Shown: in pieces, positions 18,142 to 26,918 of the stretch
Layout of the letters: every line of letters starts with the position of its first letter
How positions within the stretch are numbered: position 1 is the first letter of the stretch
Made by a program: the position numbers and the translations under genes
The notes under the pieces: model-generated
Databases searched by the model: none
Seen by the model: only the letters and a program-made list of their open reading frames with translations
Told to the model about the DNA's origin: nothing
Assembly: GCA_963788215.1 (NCBI GenBank)
Contig: CAWBFX010000010.1
Location: 682,001-746,000 of the forward strand
Source of the DNA: AC-32 sp963788215
GTDB lineage: Bacteria > Actinomycetota > Thermoleophilia > Gaiellales > Gaiellaceae
Direction of reading: 5' to 3'
Length of the DNA: 64,000 bases

Positions 18142-19325
18142 CAGCGGTTCCCTGCGGCCCGGCCCGCGTACTGGCGCAACGTCTGGAGCGTATCCGCGAC
18201 CAGGACGCGCGGTTGCGAGCGATTCCAGTTGTAGAGGCGGTCGCGCCGCGTGACCCGGAGCAGCCCCCGGATCGTCGGCCAGAGCCTGGGCCAGCGCGTG
18301 AGGCTCTCCGACTGCGGGCCGCGGAGCACGAAGGCGAGGTGGACGAGTTCCAGCGCGACGTTGCGGCAGAGCACGTCGGGTGGATGCTCGGGGGGCTGAG
18401 GCACGAACGAGTCGTCGAGCGCGCCCTCGACGGCCCACGCCGGGTACTCGAAGCCGCGCCGCCGCGCCAGGGCCATGCTGCCCCAGGGCCGCCCGTTCAA
18501 CTCCATCAGCCACGGTCGGCCCTCCTCGTCGCGGAGGAACTCGAGCATGAATAGCCCGCGCCAGCCGATCTCGCCGAGCAAGCGCCCTGCCGGGCCGGTG
18601 AGATTCGCGTCGACCGGGATCGACTCGCAGGCCGACGACGCCGAGCCCTCGGGGTTCAGCATGCGCACCCGGCGATGGGCACTCCAGGCCGCGACGCTCC
18701 CGTCGCGCGTGACGTGGCCGAAGAGCCCCTCGCCCGTGCCGTTGATCAGCGGCTGGACGATGAGCGGCGGATGCCAGCCCTTCTCGCGCACGCGCTCGAG
18801 CTCCGCCTCGTCGGCCACCGCGGCGCCGGTCGGGCGGGCGAGGCGGCCGTCCACCTCGTAGAGCGCGAGGGCCGGCTTGACGACGGCGGGGTACGCGGCG
18901 GGCGCGACGGCCTCGGGGCTTTGCACGATCTCGCTCTCCGGGACCGGGAGGCATGCAGTTCGCGCGGCCTCGAGCTGCAGCGTCTTGTCCAGCGCGTACC
19001 GCACGAGCTCGCCCGACGGCCCCGCGACGGGAACGCCCGTGTCGCCAAGCGCACCCGCCAGCCAGACCGCGTGGTCGTCGAGCGGCAGGTAGACGCTCGC
19101 GCCCGTCTCCTCGAGCAGGCGGCGCAGTTCGTCGGCAGCCGCGTGCGCGTCGGCTTCGGGGGCCGTGATCTCGTGCAGCTCGACATCCCGCACGCGGCGC
19201 AGGGCGGGCTTCGCTCCCCGCCGCGCGAACGCGGCGACGCGGAACCCGGCGCTCTGCAGGGACCAGGCCGCCTCGATCGCCGCCATCGCCTCGGCGAACC
19301 CCATCAGGACCGTCTTGCGCGTCAC
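18141..19325 (-). CDS. ATP-grasp carboxylate-amine ligase-like protein
   Basis: This 394-aa protein starts at GTG 19325 (4-bp GTGA overlap with the deacetylase stop). Longer readings are non-conserved. It has an N-terminal Rossmann-like lobe (VLMGFAEAMAAIEAAWSLQ), an ATP-binding lobe (YPAVVKPALALYEVDGRLA, PPLIVQPLINGTGEGLFG) and the metal-binding tail FMLEFLRDEEGRPWLMELN-GRPWGS, as in carbamoyl-phosphate-synthase-like ATP-grasp ligases. Such enzymes join a carboxylate to an amine or another nucleophile through an acyl phosphate. Together with the NadE-like and AsnB-like enzymes it adds to the theme of amide formation in this locus. The substrate is not known. Confidence 0.78.
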   Translation of the reverse strand: MTRKTVLMGFAEAMAAIEAAWSLQSAGFRVAAFARRGAKPALRRVRDVELHEITAPEADAHAAADELRRLLEETGASVYLPLDDHAVWLAGALGDTGVPVAGPSGELVRYALDKTLQLEAARTACLPVPESEIVQSPEAVAPAAYPAVVKPALALYEVDGRLARPTGAAVADEAELERVREKGWHPPLIVQPLINGTGEGLFGHVTRDGSVAAWSAHRRVRMLNPEGSASSACESIPVDANLTGPAGRLLGEIGWRGLFMLEFLRDEEGRPWLMELNGRPWGSMALARRRGFEYPAWAVEGALDDSFVPQPPEHPPDVLCRNVALELVHLAFVLRGPQSESLTRWPRLWPTIRGLLRVTRRDRLYNWNRSQPRVLVADTLQTLRQYAGRAAGNR

Positions 19326-19993
19326 CGCCACCGTTTGACCGCCGTGCGCAGGGAGGCGAGGAGGCCATTCCGCGCGCCCAGAACCCGTTCGAGCGAGGCC
19401 GGGGTGTCCGTCGAGCGGATGGTGTAGCGGCCCTGGAGCCAGGCGTCCGGCCGGGCAGGCGCCTCGTCGACGGTGTAGACGCGCCGGAAGCCGCGTTCTC
19501 GGAGGGCGGCGAGCACCCGCCGGTCGTACTCGCCGAAGGGACACGAAGCCTCGTCCACCGGCCTCCCGGCGGCCTCCGCGATCGTCGCCGGAGCCTCCAC
19601 GAGTTCCTCCTCGATGCCGCGCCCGTCGAGTGAGCGCCACGAGCGGTGCCTGAGCCCGTGGTTGCCGATGGTCATCCCGGCCTGGGAGAGCTCCCGCACC
19701 TGGCCGGCCGTCAGGGACCCGCGCTTCCCGATCCGGTCGGCGACGACGAAGAACGAGGCGGTGAGCCCGGCGCGCCGCAGCGCCGGAAGCGCGATCTCCG
19801 CGTCCGAGGCATTGCCGTCGTCGAAGGTGATGCGGGTCCTCGGCTCACGGCCCGCCGCCTCGAGTAGCTCACCGAATTGCTCCTCGCTCACCCAGTAGCG
19901 CTCTTCGTCGGGCTCCAGGTCGCGCTCCGGGGCCCCGATCCCGTGGAAGCACAGGTTCACGACCGTCGGCCCGCGCCGCGGCCGCCCGCTCAC
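19322..19993 (-). CDS. Polysaccharide deacetylase (carbohydrate esterase 4 type)
   Basis: This 223-aa protein has the NodB-homology motifs TFDDG (metal-binding aspartates), the metal histidines in HGLRHRS, and SCPFGEYD. These enzymes remove N- or O-acetyl groups from sugars. No signal peptide is present, so it acts in the cytoplasm or is exported in another way. It overlaps the upstream glycosyltransferase gene by 4 bp (ATGA) and the downstream ATP-grasp gene by 4 bp. A freed amino group on a sugar would be a natural acceptor for the ATP-grasp ligase. That link is inference. Confidence 0.83.
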   Translation of the reverse strand: MSGRPRRGPTVVNLCFHGIGAPERDLEPDEERYWVSEEQFGELLEAAGREPRTRITFDDGNASDAEIALPALRRAGLTASFFVVADRIGKRGSLTAGQVRELSQAGMTIGNHGLRHRSWRSLDGRGIEEELVEAPATIAEAAGRPVDEASCPFGEYDRRVLAALRERGFRRVYTVDEAPARPDAWLQGRYTIRSTDTPASLERVLGARNGLLASLRTAVKRWR

Positions 19994-21210
19994 GTCGTCA
20001 CGCGGTCCCGACGCTCCAGCCCGGGCTCGGCGCCCACGACCGTCTCGTAGACCTCCTCGAGGCGCCGGCCCGCGTACTCCCAGGAGTACTGCCGCTCCAT
20101 CAGCTCACGGCCCGCGCGACCGAGCCGCTCGCCGGCCTCGGCGTCGTCGAACAGCCGCTCGACCTGCGCGGCGAACGCCTGGGCGGTGTCGCCGATCAGC
20201 AGATGCTCGCGGTCGCGAACGTCGACGCCCTCACAGCCGAGCGTCGTCGAGACGACCGGCTTCGCCAGCGAGAGTGCCTCGACCACCTTCAGCCGCGTCC
20301 CGCTGCCCATCCTGATCGGGACGACGACGACGGCCGCGTCGCGCAGGTACGGCCGCACGTCCGGCACCTCGCCGGTCGCCACGACGCCGCGGCGCTCGAG
20401 CGCCTTGATCTCCGAGGCCGGGCCTCGCCCGACGATCGTGATTCGCACGTCCGGGAAGCGCTTGCGGAGCAGTGGCAGCACGTCGTCGACGAGGAAGTTG
20501 ACCCCGTCGATGTTCGGGCGGTAGTCGAGGACGCCGTTGAAGACCAGCGTGCGCGGCTCGACCGAGCTCGAGTCCGGCCGGAAGTAGTCCACGTCGACTC
20601 CGTTCGGAACCGCGGCGACGAATGTGTCCGGCGCGTGGCGGCGCATGATCTCCGCCTCCCGTTCCGAGGTGGCGACGCAGGCGGCGACCTCCTGCCACCA
20701 GCGCCGCTCCCAGCGCTGGAAGCGCCGCTCCTGGTCGCGGTAGAAGGCGCGGCGTAGAGGCGAGGTCTCGGTCTCGTGCATGCGCGCATACGTCTCGTAG
20801 TCGATGTTGTGCTCGTCGAGGACGATCCGCGTTCCCGCAGGGAATCTGAAGGGCGCGAGCAGGGTCGACTCGATCTGCACCAGATCGAAGGACCGCTCGG
20901 CGAACAGCCGGTCGATCGCCTGCTGCATCTCGCGCGAGTGGGTCGTGTGGCAGTCGTACGGCATGCGGGACGCGAGCGAGCGGAGTTGGCTGAATCGCTT
21001 CGCCGCCGTCGACTCCGGCTTTCGCTCGACGGCCTCGACTGGAAACTCCTCCCGCAGGCGCGCGACGTTCTCGTTACCCGGCGACGCGTAGCAGAGCAGC
21101 GTCGCGTCGTGCCGGGACGCGATCTGCCGCATAAGCTGGTAGACGCGTGTGCCGAAACCCCAGCGCGGGGGATACGGCAGGTGCGCGGAGACCACGAGGA
21201 CGCTAGCCAT
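19990..21210 (-). CDS. Family 4 glycosyltransferase
   Basis: This 406-aa protein starts at ATG 21210 (MASVLVVSAHLPYPPRWG, a classic GT-B N-terminus with glycine loop). The C-terminal GT4 domain shows NGVLDYRPNIDGVNFL, ITIVGRGPASEI, VVPIRMGSGTRLKVVEALS and the retaining EX7E-like region. It is the first gene of the minus-strand operon glycosyltransferase-deacetylase-ATP-grasp-PHP-GT2. A TATCAT box lies 7 nt upstream of the ATG, pointing to a leaderless mRNA. It is divergent from another GT4 across 86 bp. Confidence 0.87.
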   Translation of the reverse strand: MASVLVVSAHLPYPPRWGFGTRVYQLMRQIASRHDATLLCYASPGNENVARLREEFPVEAVERKPESTAAKRFSQLRSLASRMPYDCHTTHSREMQQAIDRLFAERSFDLVQIESTLLAPFRFPAGTRIVLDEHNIDYETYARMHETETSPLRRAFYRDQERRFQRWERRWWQEVAACVATSEREAEIMRRHAPDTFVAAVPNGVDVDYFRPDSSSVEPRTLVFNGVLDYRPNIDGVNFLVDDVLPLLRKRFPDVRITIVGRGPASEIKALERRGVVATGEVPDVRPYLRDAAVVVVPIRMGSGTRLKVVEALSLAKPVVSTTLGCEGVDVRDREHLLIGDTAQAFAAQVERLFDDAEAGERLGRAGRELMERQYSWEYAGRRLEEVYETVVGAEPGLERRDRVTT

Positions 21211-21217
21211 CCGGCAA

Positions 21218-21223
21218 ATGATA
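21218..21223 (-). promoter_or_regulatory. -10 box of leaderless promoter for minus-strand GT4 operon
   Basis: TATCAT on the minus strand lies 7 nt before ATG 21210. No Shine-Dalgarno sequence is seen between the two. Confidence 0.45.
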
Positions 21224-21284
21224 GGAACCGCTCCCCCGGAGCGATCTGGCCGTTCGGACGGTTTCTGCCGGGCGGAACCTGGGC

Positions 21285-21290
21285 TACGCT
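21285..21290 (+). promoter_or_regulatory. -10 box of leaderless promoter for plus-strand GT4
   Basis: TACGCT lies exactly 6 nt before ATG 21297, with no Shine-Dalgarno sequence. Together with the box at 21218-21223 it makes a divergent pair inside 86 bp. Confidence 0.45.
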
Positions 21291-21296
21291 CGATGT

Positions 21297-22553
21297 ATGT
21301 CCGGTTCCGGCGCCCAGACGGACGGCACCGCCGCGCGTGCGCGGCGCGTTTGCATCGTGCGCCAGCGCGACGTCTACGAGCCGCAGATCCAGCGGGTCGC
21401 GGAGGCGCTCGTGCGCGCCGGCTTCGACGTCGAGGTGCTCTGCATGCGCGGCAAGGGGCAGCCACGGACCAGCGTCGTGAACGGCGTCAGGATCACGGGC
21501 CTGCCCGCGTCGCTCGGACGCTCGAGCAAGCTCCGCTACGTCTTCGACTACGGCTGGTTCTTCGCGCTCGCCGCAGGGACGCTCACCGCCCGCCATCTGC
21601 GCCGGCGCTACGCGGCTGTTCAGATCTACACGATGCCCGACTTTCTCGTCTTCGCCGGGGCGGTCCCGAAACTCCTCGGGAGCCGCGTGATCGCGTACAT
21701 GAACGAGCCGACGCCCGAGCTCTTCGAGACGCTCTACGAGACGAAGAAGTTCGACCGGGCGCTGAAGCGGATCGAGCAGGCCGTGCTGCGCTTCGCGGAC
21801 CACTCGATCACCGTCACGGAGCAGCTGAAGCAGCGCTACGTCGAGCGCGGGGCCGACCCGGCCTCGATCAGCGTCGTTCTCAACGCCGCCGACTCCGCCA
21901 GCGACACCGCAGGCTGGACGCCTCCGCCGAAGCCGGAGACGGGCGAGTTCGTCGTCATGGCGCACGGTGCGATCGAGGACCGCTACGGCCACGACACGAT
22001 CGTCCACGCGGCGAGGCGCTTACGCGACGAGCTTCCCGACCTGCGCGTGGTCTTCACGGGCCGCGGCTCGAACGAGGACGGACTCCGGCAGCTGATCGAG
22101 GAATCGGGAACGGGCGACATCGTTCGGTTCGAGGGCTTCGTCAGCCGCGAGCGCCTGAACGATCTCCTCCACACTGCCGACGTCGGGATCGTCGCCCAGA
22201 AGGCCTCGCCCTACTCGCACCTCGTCCACACGTACAAGATGGTCGACTACTGGATCTTCGGGCTGCCGGTGATCGCCAGCCGCCTCCACGCCACTGCCGA
22301 CGTCTACGACGAGAGCGTGATCGAGTACTACGAGCCGGGCGACCCCGTCGATCTTGCCCGCGCGATCAAGCGGCTGCACGACGACCCGGCCCGCCGCGCC
22401 GAGCTCGCCGCTAACGGGAGGCGGGCCGAGCAGCACTCGGGCTGGGTCGTGCAGCAGGAGCGCTTCCTCGCCGTGTACGACTCATTGCTCGGCGGCGGCC
22501 GCCGGACAAACGGCGCCGTCGGCGCTACCAGTGCGCCTGGAAGTAGTCCCTGA
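21297..22553 (+). CDS. Family 4 glycosyltransferase
   Basis: This 418-aa GT-B enzyme has an N-terminal domain (RRVCIVRQRDVYEPQIQRVAEAL) and a C-terminal GT4 domain (VVFTGRGSNEDGLRQL, RFEGFVSRERLNDLLHTADVG, HTYKMVDYWIFGLPVIAS). It probably transfers a sugar to a lipid-linked precursor in the cytoplasm. It is a single gene divergent from the other GT4. Its 3' end overlaps the GH5 gene on the other strand by 29 bp (22525-22553). Confidence 0.85.
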   Translation: MSGSGAQTDGTAARARRVCIVRQRDVYEPQIQRVAEALVRAGFDVEVLCMRGKGQPRTSVVNGVRITGLPASLGRSSKLRYVFDYGWFFALAAGTLTARHLRRRYAAVQIYTMPDFLVFAGAVPKLLGSRVIAYMNEPTPELFETLYETKKFDRALKRIEQAVLRFADHSITVTEQLKQRYVERGADPASISVVLNAADSASDTAGWTPPPKPETGEFVVMAHGAIEDRYGHDTIVHAARRLRDELPDLRVVFTGRGSNEDGLRQLIEESGTGDIVRFEGFVSRERLNDLLHTADVGIVAQKASPYSHLVHTYKMVDYWIFGLPVIASRLHATADVYDESVIEYYEPGDPVDLARAIKRLHDDPARRAELAANGRRAEQHSGWVVQQERFLAVYDSLLGGGRRTNGAVGATSAPGSSP

Positions 22554-24084
22554 CGAACGTCCCGTAGGCGTTCGCGGGCGTTCCGTCGAAGTCGCTGATC
22601 AGCGAGCTGCAGTTGCCCCAGGTGTCCCACGTCCACGGCTCGTAGCCGACGCCGTGCGCATCGGCCCACGTGAAGAAGGTGTTGATGTTGGTCGTGCCGC
22701 ACGATGAGGCGTCGTAGGTCTCGCCGGTCTCGCCGAAGACCATCGGCACCTGGGCGGCGACCGGCGCATAGTTCGTGTTGAAGCACGAGGTCGTGTCGCA
22801 CGAGTTCCCGCCGTAGACGTGCGCCTCGGCCATCAACTGCGCGAGCGGATCGACGGGCTCGTGGCTGAGCCACTGCGAAAGGTTGTTCGCCCAGTCGATG
22901 CCGGAGGCGGTGACCGGGTTCGTCGCGCCCGTTGAGCGGATCGCGTCGAGCGCGCCCTGCATCCCGAGCGCGGTGTAGCCCACCGAGCAGGAAGAGCCGC
23001 CGTTCTGCCAGCAGGCCCAGCCGATGTCGTGCGGCTCGGACTGGAGGCCGAAGAACGTGTTGGGGTCGTCCGAGAAGGCATTCGCGATCGCCTGCCACGC
23101 CGCCGGCGCATGGTCTGCGTCGAGGATCGGCGGGTGGTCGAGCGCCTGCTCGTTGCCCGGCGCCGCCCACATCAGGCTGACCTCGGCGTAAAGGCCGTGC
23201 GCATGGAGGCGGTTGACGAAGTCGACGATCGCGTTCATGTAGTTCGCGCCTGCGTAGTCAGGGTCGACGCCGTTGATGTCGAGGATGCAGTCCTCGTTCA
23301 GGCCGATGTGGACGACGTTGATGTGCCAGGTCGTCAGGGCCTGGACCATCGCGTCGTCGCTCGGCCCGTCGAAGAAGCCCCAGCCCTGGATGCAGGCGAA
23401 CTCCGTGCCCGAGTAGTTGGCGCCGTGCAGGTGGACGACCTCGGCGTTCCCGTCCAGGAGCTGGTTGCCGACCACGTGCAGGCCTCCCGGTGGCGGCGGT
23501 GGTGGCGGTGGCGGCGGAGGTGGAGGCGGCGGGGGTGGCGGTGGTGGCGGAGGAGGTGGTGGCGGTGGCGGCGGCGGTGGCGGCGGCGGAGGTGGAGGCG
23601 GCGGCGGTGGTGGCGGGGGCGGCGGCGGTGGAGGTGGTGGAGGCGGAGGCGCTGGGGGAGGAGGCGGCGGCGGAGGTGGGCCTGGTGGCGGAGGCGGAGG
23701 TGGGGCGCCGATCCTTCCCGTCGGCGCCGAGGCCGCAGAGGAAGACCCGGCCTTGTTCCAGGCTACGACGACCACGCGGAGCTGCGCGCCTGTGTCGCGC
23801 GTCGCGATGCGGTAGACGTTGTGGTGCGCGCCGTGGACGGATCCGCAGCGGCCACGTCTGCAGCGCTGCCACGAGAAGCGAAAGCGCGTCGGCTTGCCCA
23901 TCCAGGTCCCGCGCGTCGCCCTCAGCCTCGAGCCGATGTGCCTCGTTCCCGTGATCCTCGGAAGCCGGACGTTCTGGGGCGCGCGCAGCTTCTGGCCACC
24001 GGCCGATCCCGCCGCCGCCGTCACCGCGAACGCGAGCACGGCGAGCGCGCCGATCGCCGCAGCTCTCGTGGGCCGGACCCTCAT
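22525..24084 (-). CDS. Secreted Ig-like / polyproline / GH5 glycoside hydrolase
   Basis: The protein has 519 aa from ATG 24084, which overlaps the preceding GH18 stop (ATGA). An upstream in-frame ATG at 24108 is less likely. It has a signal peptide, then an Ig-like domain (about 35-125; GTRHIGSRLRATRGTW, two Cys around RRGRCGSVHGA), an almost pure polyproline linker of about 70 residues, and a C-terminal GH5 domain. Catalytic regions are GLQSEPHDIGW (acid/base Glu, SEP replacing NEP) and MVFGETGETYDASSC (nucleophile). Cysteine pairs such as CDTTSC suggest an oxidised extracellular enzyme. The substrate is probably a beta-glucan or the cell's own polymer. Confidence 0.82.
   Translation of the reverse strand: MRVRPTRAAAIGALAVLAFAVTAAAGSAGGQKLRAPQNVRLPRITGTRHIGSRLRATRGTWMGKPTRFRFSWQRCRRGRCGSVHGAHHNVYRIATRDTGAQLRVVVVAWNKAGSSSAASAPTGRIGAPPPPPPPGPPPPPPPPPAPPPPPPPPPPPPPPPPPPPPPPPPPPPPPPPPPPPPPPPPPPPPPPPPPPPPPPGGLHVVGNQLLDGNAEVVHLHGANYSGTEFACIQGWGFFDGPSDDAMVQALTTWHINVVHIGLNEDCILDINGVDPDYAGANYMNAIVDFVNRLHAHGLYAEVSLMWAAPGNEQALDHPPILDADHAPAAWQAIANAFSDDPNTFFGLQSEPHDIGWACWQNGGSSCSVGYTALGMQGALDAIRSTGATNPVTASGIDWANNLSQWLSHEPVDPLAQLMAEAHVYGGNSCDTTSCFNTNYAPVAAQVPMVFGETGETYDASSCGTTNINTFFTWADAHGVGYEPWTWDTWGNCSSLISDFDGTPANAYGTFVRDYFQAHW
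23486..23706 (-). repeat. Polyproline-coding microsatellite-like tract
   Basis: About 220 bp of GGN triplets on the plus strand (CCN on the coding strand) encode the linker of the GH5 gene at 22525-24084. Third positions vary among C, T, A and G, so it is a protein-level repeat rather than a pure DNA microsatellite. Confidence 0.85.
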
Positions 24085-25478
24085 CCTCCGGCGAGACCGT
24101 CCGCGCACGCGTTTCCGTGCGTGTAGTCGGCGTGGGCCTCCCAGACGAACGCTCCCAGAAGCCCCGCCTGTGCTGCGTACTGCGCGAACTGGCCGCAGCC
24201 GGCGGGCGGCGGAGCGTGCTCGGAGACGTCAACCCCGACGACGAACTTCTCGGGCGGGAGCCCCTCGTCGATCGTGTCCTGCACGTCAGACTCCATCGTC
24301 GCCAGGTTGTCGCCGAAGGTCATCAGGTTGTACTGGTAGATGTAGGCCTGGCTCGGGGCCCACCAGCCGCCGTTCCAGTTCGTGATCACGTCGCCCGAGA
24401 CGGGCAGTCCGGCTGCGTTGGCGGCGGTCGAGATCGCCTCGATGCAGGTGGTCATTGCGTCGTTCGGGGGGCCGTGGCTCATCCAGCCGTCGTCCTCGAT
24501 GTCGAGGTCGATGGCGTCGAACCCGTTCGAGGTCGCGAACGTGACCAGGTTCTGGACGAACTGCGCTCGGTTGGCGTCGTTGCACGCCGTCGGCCAGTTG
24601 TCGTTGCCCGCGCCGCCGATGGCGATGATCGCCTGGATCCCCGGGTGCGAGTGGACGGTCGCGACCCACATCGGGACGTTGATCTCCTGGATGTTGTCCA
24701 TGTTCAGGCCGGGCCCGTTCTCGGTGGCCAGGTTGAACAGGATCAGCTGGTTGATGTCGTTCCACGGCAGGCTCGCGGGCGGCACAGGAGCCCAGCCGAT
24801 GTCCTCCGTCATGACGACCTGTCCCGGGGGAGGCGGCGGAGGAGGTGGCGGAGGAGGCGGAGGCGGCGGTGGAGGAGGCGGCGGCGGTGGCGGTGGAGGT
24901 GGCGGAGGCGGAGGCGGAGGCGGAGGCGGAGGCGGAGGCGGAGGCGGAGGCGGAGGAGGCGGTGGAGGCGGTGGTGGAGGAGGCGGGGGCGGAGGAGGCG
25001 GCGGTGGCGGCGGGCCTGGCGGAGGGGGTGGAGGCGGCGGGCCTGGCGGGGGCGGCGGCGGAGGCGGCGGAGGTGCCGGCGGCGGGGGTGGCGGCGGAGC
25101 GGCGATGCGCCCCGTCGGCGCCGAGGCAGCTCGGGACGAGCCGGCCGCGTTCCAGGCCGTCACGACCACCCGGAACTGCGACCCGGTGTCCCGGCTCGCG
25201 AGGTGGTAGGCGGCGTGATGGGCGCCGTGGACGGAGCCGCAGCGGCCGTGCTTACAGCGCTGCCAGGTGAAGCGGTAACGCGTCGGCTTCCCGGTCCAGG
25301 TCCCGCGGGTCGCAGTCAGCCTGTGGCCGACGAGCTTCGTCCCCATGATCCTGGGGAGGCGGACGTTCTGGGGCGGTCGGTGGGGTTGCCTTCCGGCCGA
25401 GCCGTTCGCGGCTGCGAGTCCGAAGACGCTCACGGCGAGGACGCCGATTGCCGCAGCTCTCACGGGGCGGAGTATCAC
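24081..25478 (-). CDS. Secreted Ig-like / polyproline / GH18 chitinase-like enzyme
   Basis: This 465-aa protein starts at GTG 25478, directly after the TAG of the upstream GH5 gene. It has a signal peptide, an Ig-like domain close to the one at 22525-24084 (GTKLVGHRLTATRGTW), a polyproline linker of about 90 residues, and a GH18 domain. The catalytic DxxDxDxE signature is DAIDLDIE, preceded by IAIIGIGGAGNDNW-like chitinase strand 3 (IIAIGGAGNDNW). GH18 enzymes cleave beta-1,4 bonds between N-acetylglucosamine units. At about 215 residues after the linker, the GH18 domain is short for the family. Confidence 0.82.
   Translation of the reverse strand: MILRPVRAAAIGVLAVSVFGLAAANGSAGRQPHRPPQNVRLPRIMGTKLVGHRLTATRGTWTGKPTRYRFTWQRCKHGRCGSVHGAHHAAYHLASRDTGSQFRVVVTAWNAAGSSRAASAPTGRIAAPPPPPPPAPPPPPPPPPPGPPPPPPPPGPPPPPPPPPPPPPPPPPPPPPPPPPPPPPPPPPPPPPPPPPPPPPPPPPPPPPPPPPPPPPPPGQVVMTEDIGWAPVPPASLPWNDINQLILFNLATENGPGLNMDNIQEINVPMWVATVHSHPGIQAIIAIGGAGNDNWPTACNDANRAQFVQNLVTFATSNGFDAIDLDIEDDGWMSHGPPNDAMTTCIEAISTAANAAGLPVSGDVITNWNGGWWAPSQAYIYQYNLMTFGDNLATMESDVQDTIDEGLPPEKFVVGVDVSEHAPPPAGCGQFAQYAAQAGLLGAFVWEAHADYTHGNACADGLAGG
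24826..25100 (-). repeat. Polyproline-coding tract of the GH18 gene
   Basis: About 275 bp of GGN triplets on the plus strand encode the Pro linker between the Ig-like and GH18 domains. It contains a run of six or more GGAGGC units near 24907-24955. Confidence 0.85.
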
Positions 25479-26894
25479 CTATGGACCTCCCAGGTAGTGG
25501 TTTCTGACGTACGTCCCGTACGTATTTGCGGGAGTTCCGTCGAAGTCGCTGATCAGGGAACTGCAATTTCCCCACGTGTCCCACGTCCAGGCCTCGTAGC
25601 CGACCCCGTGAGCGTCGGCCCAGCCGAGGATCGTCGCGATGTTGCTCGCCGCGCACGAGGAGCCGTCGTAGGTCTCGCCTGTCTCGCCGAAGACCACCGG
25701 GACCTGAGCGGCGACGGGCGCGTAGTCCGAGTTGAAGCAGGAGGTCGTGTCGCACGAGTTCCCGCCGTAGACGTGCGCCTCGGCCATCAGCTGTCCGAGC
25801 GGATCGGACGGCCTGTTCGCGAGCCACTGCGTCAGGTTGTTCGCGTAATCGATTCCTGAGGCGGTGACGGGGTTCGTCGCGCCGGTCGAGCGCACCGCGT
25901 CGAGCGCGCCTTGCATCCCAAGCGCCGTGTAGCCGACCGAGCAGCTCGCGCCGCCGTTCTTCCAGCAGGCCCAGCTGATCGCATGCGGCTCCGATTGCAG
26001 GCCGAAGAACGTGTCGTGGTCGTTCTTGAAGGCGTTCCCGATCGCGGCCAGCGCGGCCGGTGCGTGGTCCGCGTCCAGGATCGGTGGATGGTCGAGGGCT
26101 TGCTGGCTGCCCGGCGCGGCCCACATCAGGCTGACCTCGGCGTAGAGCCCGTGCTCGTGCAGCCGGTTCACGAAGCCGGTGATCGCGTTCATGTAGTTCG
26201 CGCCCGAGTAGGCCGGGTTGACGCCGTTGATTGCGAGGATGCAGTCCTCGTTCAGGCCGATGTGGACGACGTTCACGTGCCATGTCGTCAGGGCCGCCAC
26301 CATCGCGTCGTCGCTGGGGCCGTCGAAGACCCCGAAGCCCTGCATGCACGCGTACTCCGTGCCTGAGTAGTTGACGCCGTGCAGGTGGACGAGGTTCCCG
26401 TTGCCGTCCAGCAGCTGATTCCCGGAGACGTGGAGGCCGGAGCCCGCGGGCGGAGGAGGCGGCGGCGGCGGAGGCGGTGGTGGCGGCGGGCCGCCCTGCG
26501 CGGCGGCGACGATGCCCGTTGCCCGAGAGGAGGCGGGCGTCGAGCCGTACGGGTTGGACGCCGTCACCACGACGCGCAGCCTCGAGCCGGCGTCACGCGT
26601 GACGAGCCGGTATGTCCGTCGGTGAGCGCCGCCGATTGCGTGGCAGCTCTTGCCGCGAGCGTTGCAGCGCCGCCACGAGAAGCGGTAGCGCGCGGGATGC
26701 CGCGCCCAGCGGCCCCGAGAGGCCGAGAAGGCATGGCCAACCCGGGCCTGGCCCGCAACGCGCGGGGCCTTCAGGCTCCTGGGAGCCCTCGTGGAGCGCT
26801 CCTGCGCCGCTCCTGCTCCGGCCGCAAGGAGGCCGAGCAGGACGAGCGGGAGCACGACGAGGGCGAGGAGGCGTGGGGGGTTGGCCGCAGCCAC
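25479..26894 (-). CDS. Secreted Ig-like / short polyproline / GH5 glycoside hydrolase
   Basis: This 471-aa protein starts at GTG 26894, 24 nt after the preceding stop. It has a signal peptide (LLALVVLPLVLLGLLAAG), an Ig-like domain (GQARVGHAFSASRGRW, Cys pair in NARGKSCHAIGG), a linker of only about 14 prolines and a GH5 domain. Catalytic Glu residues lie in GLQSEPHAISW and VVFGETGETYDGSSC. The GH5 domain is nearly the same as in the two neighbouring genes, which indicates tandem duplication. The short linker shows that its length varies freely among the copies. Confidence 0.83.
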   Translation of the reverse strand: MAAANPPRLLALVVLPLVLLGLLAAGAGAAQERSTRAPRSLKAPRVAGQARVGHAFSASRGRWARHPARYRFSWRRCNARGKSCHAIGGAHRRTYRLVTRDAGSRLRVVVTASNPYGSTPASSRATGIVAAAQGGPPPPPPPPPPPPPPAGSGLHVSGNQLLDGNGNLVHLHGVNYSGTEYACMQGFGVFDGPSDDAMVAALTTWHVNVVHIGLNEDCILAINGVNPAYSGANYMNAITGFVNRLHEHGLYAEVSLMWAAPGSQQALDHPPILDADHAPAALAAIGNAFKNDHDTFFGLQSEPHAISWACWKNGGASCSVGYTALGMQGALDAVRSTGATNPVTASGIDYANNLTQWLANRPSDPLGQLMAEAHVYGGNSCDTTSCFNSDYAPVAAQVPVVFGETGETYDGSSCAASNIATILGWADAHGVGYEAWTWDTWGNCSSLISDFDGTPANTYGTYVRNHYLGGP

Positions 26895-26918
26895 GATCTC
26901 GGCGTCCGGGAGTATTCC

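Noticed and set aside
5156..22553. Full exosortase/PEP-CTERM system
   Set aside because: The AsnB-like and ligase genes resemble those of exosortase loci, but no exosortase or PEP-CTERM sorting signal was seen in the window.
23417..23815. Polyglycine reading frame on the plus strand
   Set aside because: It is the reverse of the polyproline linker tract; no gene features surround it. The same applies to similar frames near 24382, 27811 and 28600.
24826..25100. GGN tract considered as a CRISPR-like or satellite repeat
   Set aside because: There are no spacers, and the triplet pattern follows a polyproline coding frame.
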